In this document: piece by piece, positions 5,921-6,242 of the stretch
How positions within the stretch are numbered: the first letter of the stretch is position 1
Layout of the letters: the number at the start of each line of letters is the position of its first letter
Assembly: GCA_039798005.1 (NCBI GenBank)
Contig: JBDKGV010000206.1
Span: 1 to 6,242 of the forward strand
From: JBDKGV01 sp039798005
GTDB lineage: Bacteria > Fibrobacterota > Fibrobacteria > UBA5070
Direction: 5' to 3'
DNA: 6,242 bases
The notes under the pieces: model-generated
Database searches by the model: none
What the model was told of the DNA's origin: nothing
Seen by the model: only the letters and a program-made list of their open reading frames with translations
Program-made: the position numbers and the translations under genes

Positions 5921-5954
5921 GGTTGACCGCCTTGAAGGACCTGGCGGCTCAACC
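5921..5954. other. Large imperfect inverted repeat upstream of the CBM35 gene
   Basis: GGTTGACCGCC (5921-5931) pairs with GGCGGCTCAACC (5943-5954) to give 11 base pairs with one bulged C (5948) and an 11-nt loop. It lies between the divergent nitroreductase and CBM35 genes, just upstream of a possible -10 box. With no T-run it is not an obvious terminator. It may be a regulator site, or an RNA structure if transcription starts further upstream. The rest of 5806-5920 shows nothing I can name. Confidence 0.5.
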
Positions 5955-5962
5955 GGGAAACG

Positions 5963-5971
5963 TGTTATCAT
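5963..5971 (+). promoter_or_regulatory. Candidate extended -10 promoter for the CBM35 gene
   Basis: TGTTATCAT fits the extended -10 pattern TGnTATAAT with one mismatch in the hexamer. No good -35 lies 17 bases upstream (GGCGGC), which is tolerable for extended -10 promoters. Transcription would start near 5978, leaving an untranslated leader of about 40 bases. Confidence 0.4.
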
Positions 5972-5980
5972 TGCTACTGG

Positions 5981-5998
5981 ATTCCCATCCATGGGAAT
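5981..5998. promoter_or_regulatory. Perfect 8-2-8 inverted repeat, candidate operator
   Basis: ATTCCCATCCATGGGAAT has two perfect 8-base arms around CC. It sits just after the predicted transcription start and just before the Shine-Dalgarno of the CBM35 gene, where a bound repressor would block transcription. The short spacer makes a dyad protein site more likely than a stable RNA hairpin. Confidence 0.5.
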
Positions 5999-6005
5999 TG
6001 GACAC

Positions 6006-6010
6006 GGAGG
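6006..6010 (+). promoter_or_regulatory. Ribosome binding site of the CBM35 gene
   Basis: GGAGG lies 7 bases before GTG 6018-6020, an ideal distance. It decides the start, because the other in-frame GTG at 6012 would be only one base away. Confidence 0.75.
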
Positions 6011-6017
6011 GGTGCTT

Positions 6018-6242
6018 GTGAAGAATCATCTGTTGCAAAGTCTGCTGATCGCTGGGCTGTCGCTTCCTGTTGCGGCATTGGCCGATGTGACGACGTACGA
6101 AGCGGAAACTCAAACCCTGAGCACCGGTGCCGTCGTCCATGACAGCGCCGGCGTTTCGGGCGGCAAATACGTCAACTCCAACGGAATGACGTTCAGCGTC
6201 ACGGTCGACAGCGCGGGCATCTACGACCTCGTCGTGAAGATG
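6018..6242 (+). CDS. Secreted protein with N-terminal CBM35-type carbohydrate-binding module, 3'-truncated
   Basis: The first 75 residues are visible and the frame is open to the window edge. Residues 1-22 form a type I signal peptide: MKNHLL, a hydrophobic core, and an ALA cleavage site before Asp23. The mature protein opens with TTYEAETQTLSTGAVV, continues with SGGKYVNSNGMTFSVTV, and then AGIYDLVVKM. This is the typical start of CBM35 (or the related CBM6) modules, in which the acidic YEAE residues usually contribute to calcium binding. Such modules are commonly attached to glycoside hydrolases, esterases or polysaccharide lyases acting outside the cell; the partner domain here is out of view. 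The GTG start is supported by an excellent Shine-Dalgarno 7 bases upstream. Upstream lie a candidate extended -10 box and a perfect inverted repeat, so the gene is probably a regulated single unit or first in an operon. CBM family is confident to the CBM6/35 level. Confidence 0.85.
   Translation, partial: MKNHLLQSLLIAGLSLPVAALADVTTYEAETQTLSTGAVVHDSAGVSGGKYVNSNGMTFSVTVDSAGIYDLVVKM

Noticed and set aside
1..6242. CRISPR array, tRNA, rRNA, insertion sequence or integration site
   Set aside because: I saw no regularly spaced repeats, cloverleaf-like segment, rRNA signature, transposase motif or terminal inverted repeats.

Overview
The window is high-GC bacterial DNA. It most likely comes from the Fibrobacterota or a close relative. 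The strongest clue is a pair of TIGR02147/DUF4423-type proteins, a family I recall as a large paralogous set first defined in Fibrobacter succinogenes and otherwise scattered (for example in Bdellovibrio). A lipoprotein with a probable sugar-binding domain and a secreted CBM35-type protein fit a polysaccharide-degrading lifestyle. The phylum call is inference from family content; there is no rRNA or other phylogenetic marker here.

Layout. 1-899 (+): an agmatine deiminase-family enzyme, cut at its 5' end. 900-1056: a short GC-rich gap with a hairpin and a 13-bp tandem repeat. 1057-2861 (-): a two-gene operon, TIGR02147 regulator then lipoprotein. 2862-3075: a divergent control region. 3076-5084 (+): a second two-gene operon with the same order, regulator then lipoprotein. 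5111-5142: a rho-independent terminator. 5161-5805 (-): an NfsB-like FMN nitroreductase. 5806-6017: a divergent upstream region with a hairpin, an extended -10 box and a perfect inverted repeat. 6018-6242 (+): the start of a secreted CBM35-type protein that runs off the window.

The centrepiece is the mirror-image pair of operons at 1057-5084. In each, the regulator's TGA overlaps the lipoprotein's ATG as ATGA, which implies translational coupling. The two regulators share fold and motifs, and the two lipoproteins share faint block similarity in the same order. This looks like an old duplication of a regulator-lipoprotein module. Both regulators use non-ATG starts, with their best Shine-Dalgarno sequence displaced from the start codon. 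A working hypothesis is that each cytoplasmic HTH protein is functionally tied to its envelope lipoprotein, one of which has a probable carbohydrate-binding C-terminal domain. The signalling or control link is not shown by the sequence. The deiminase and nitroreductase look like ordinary metabolic neighbours.
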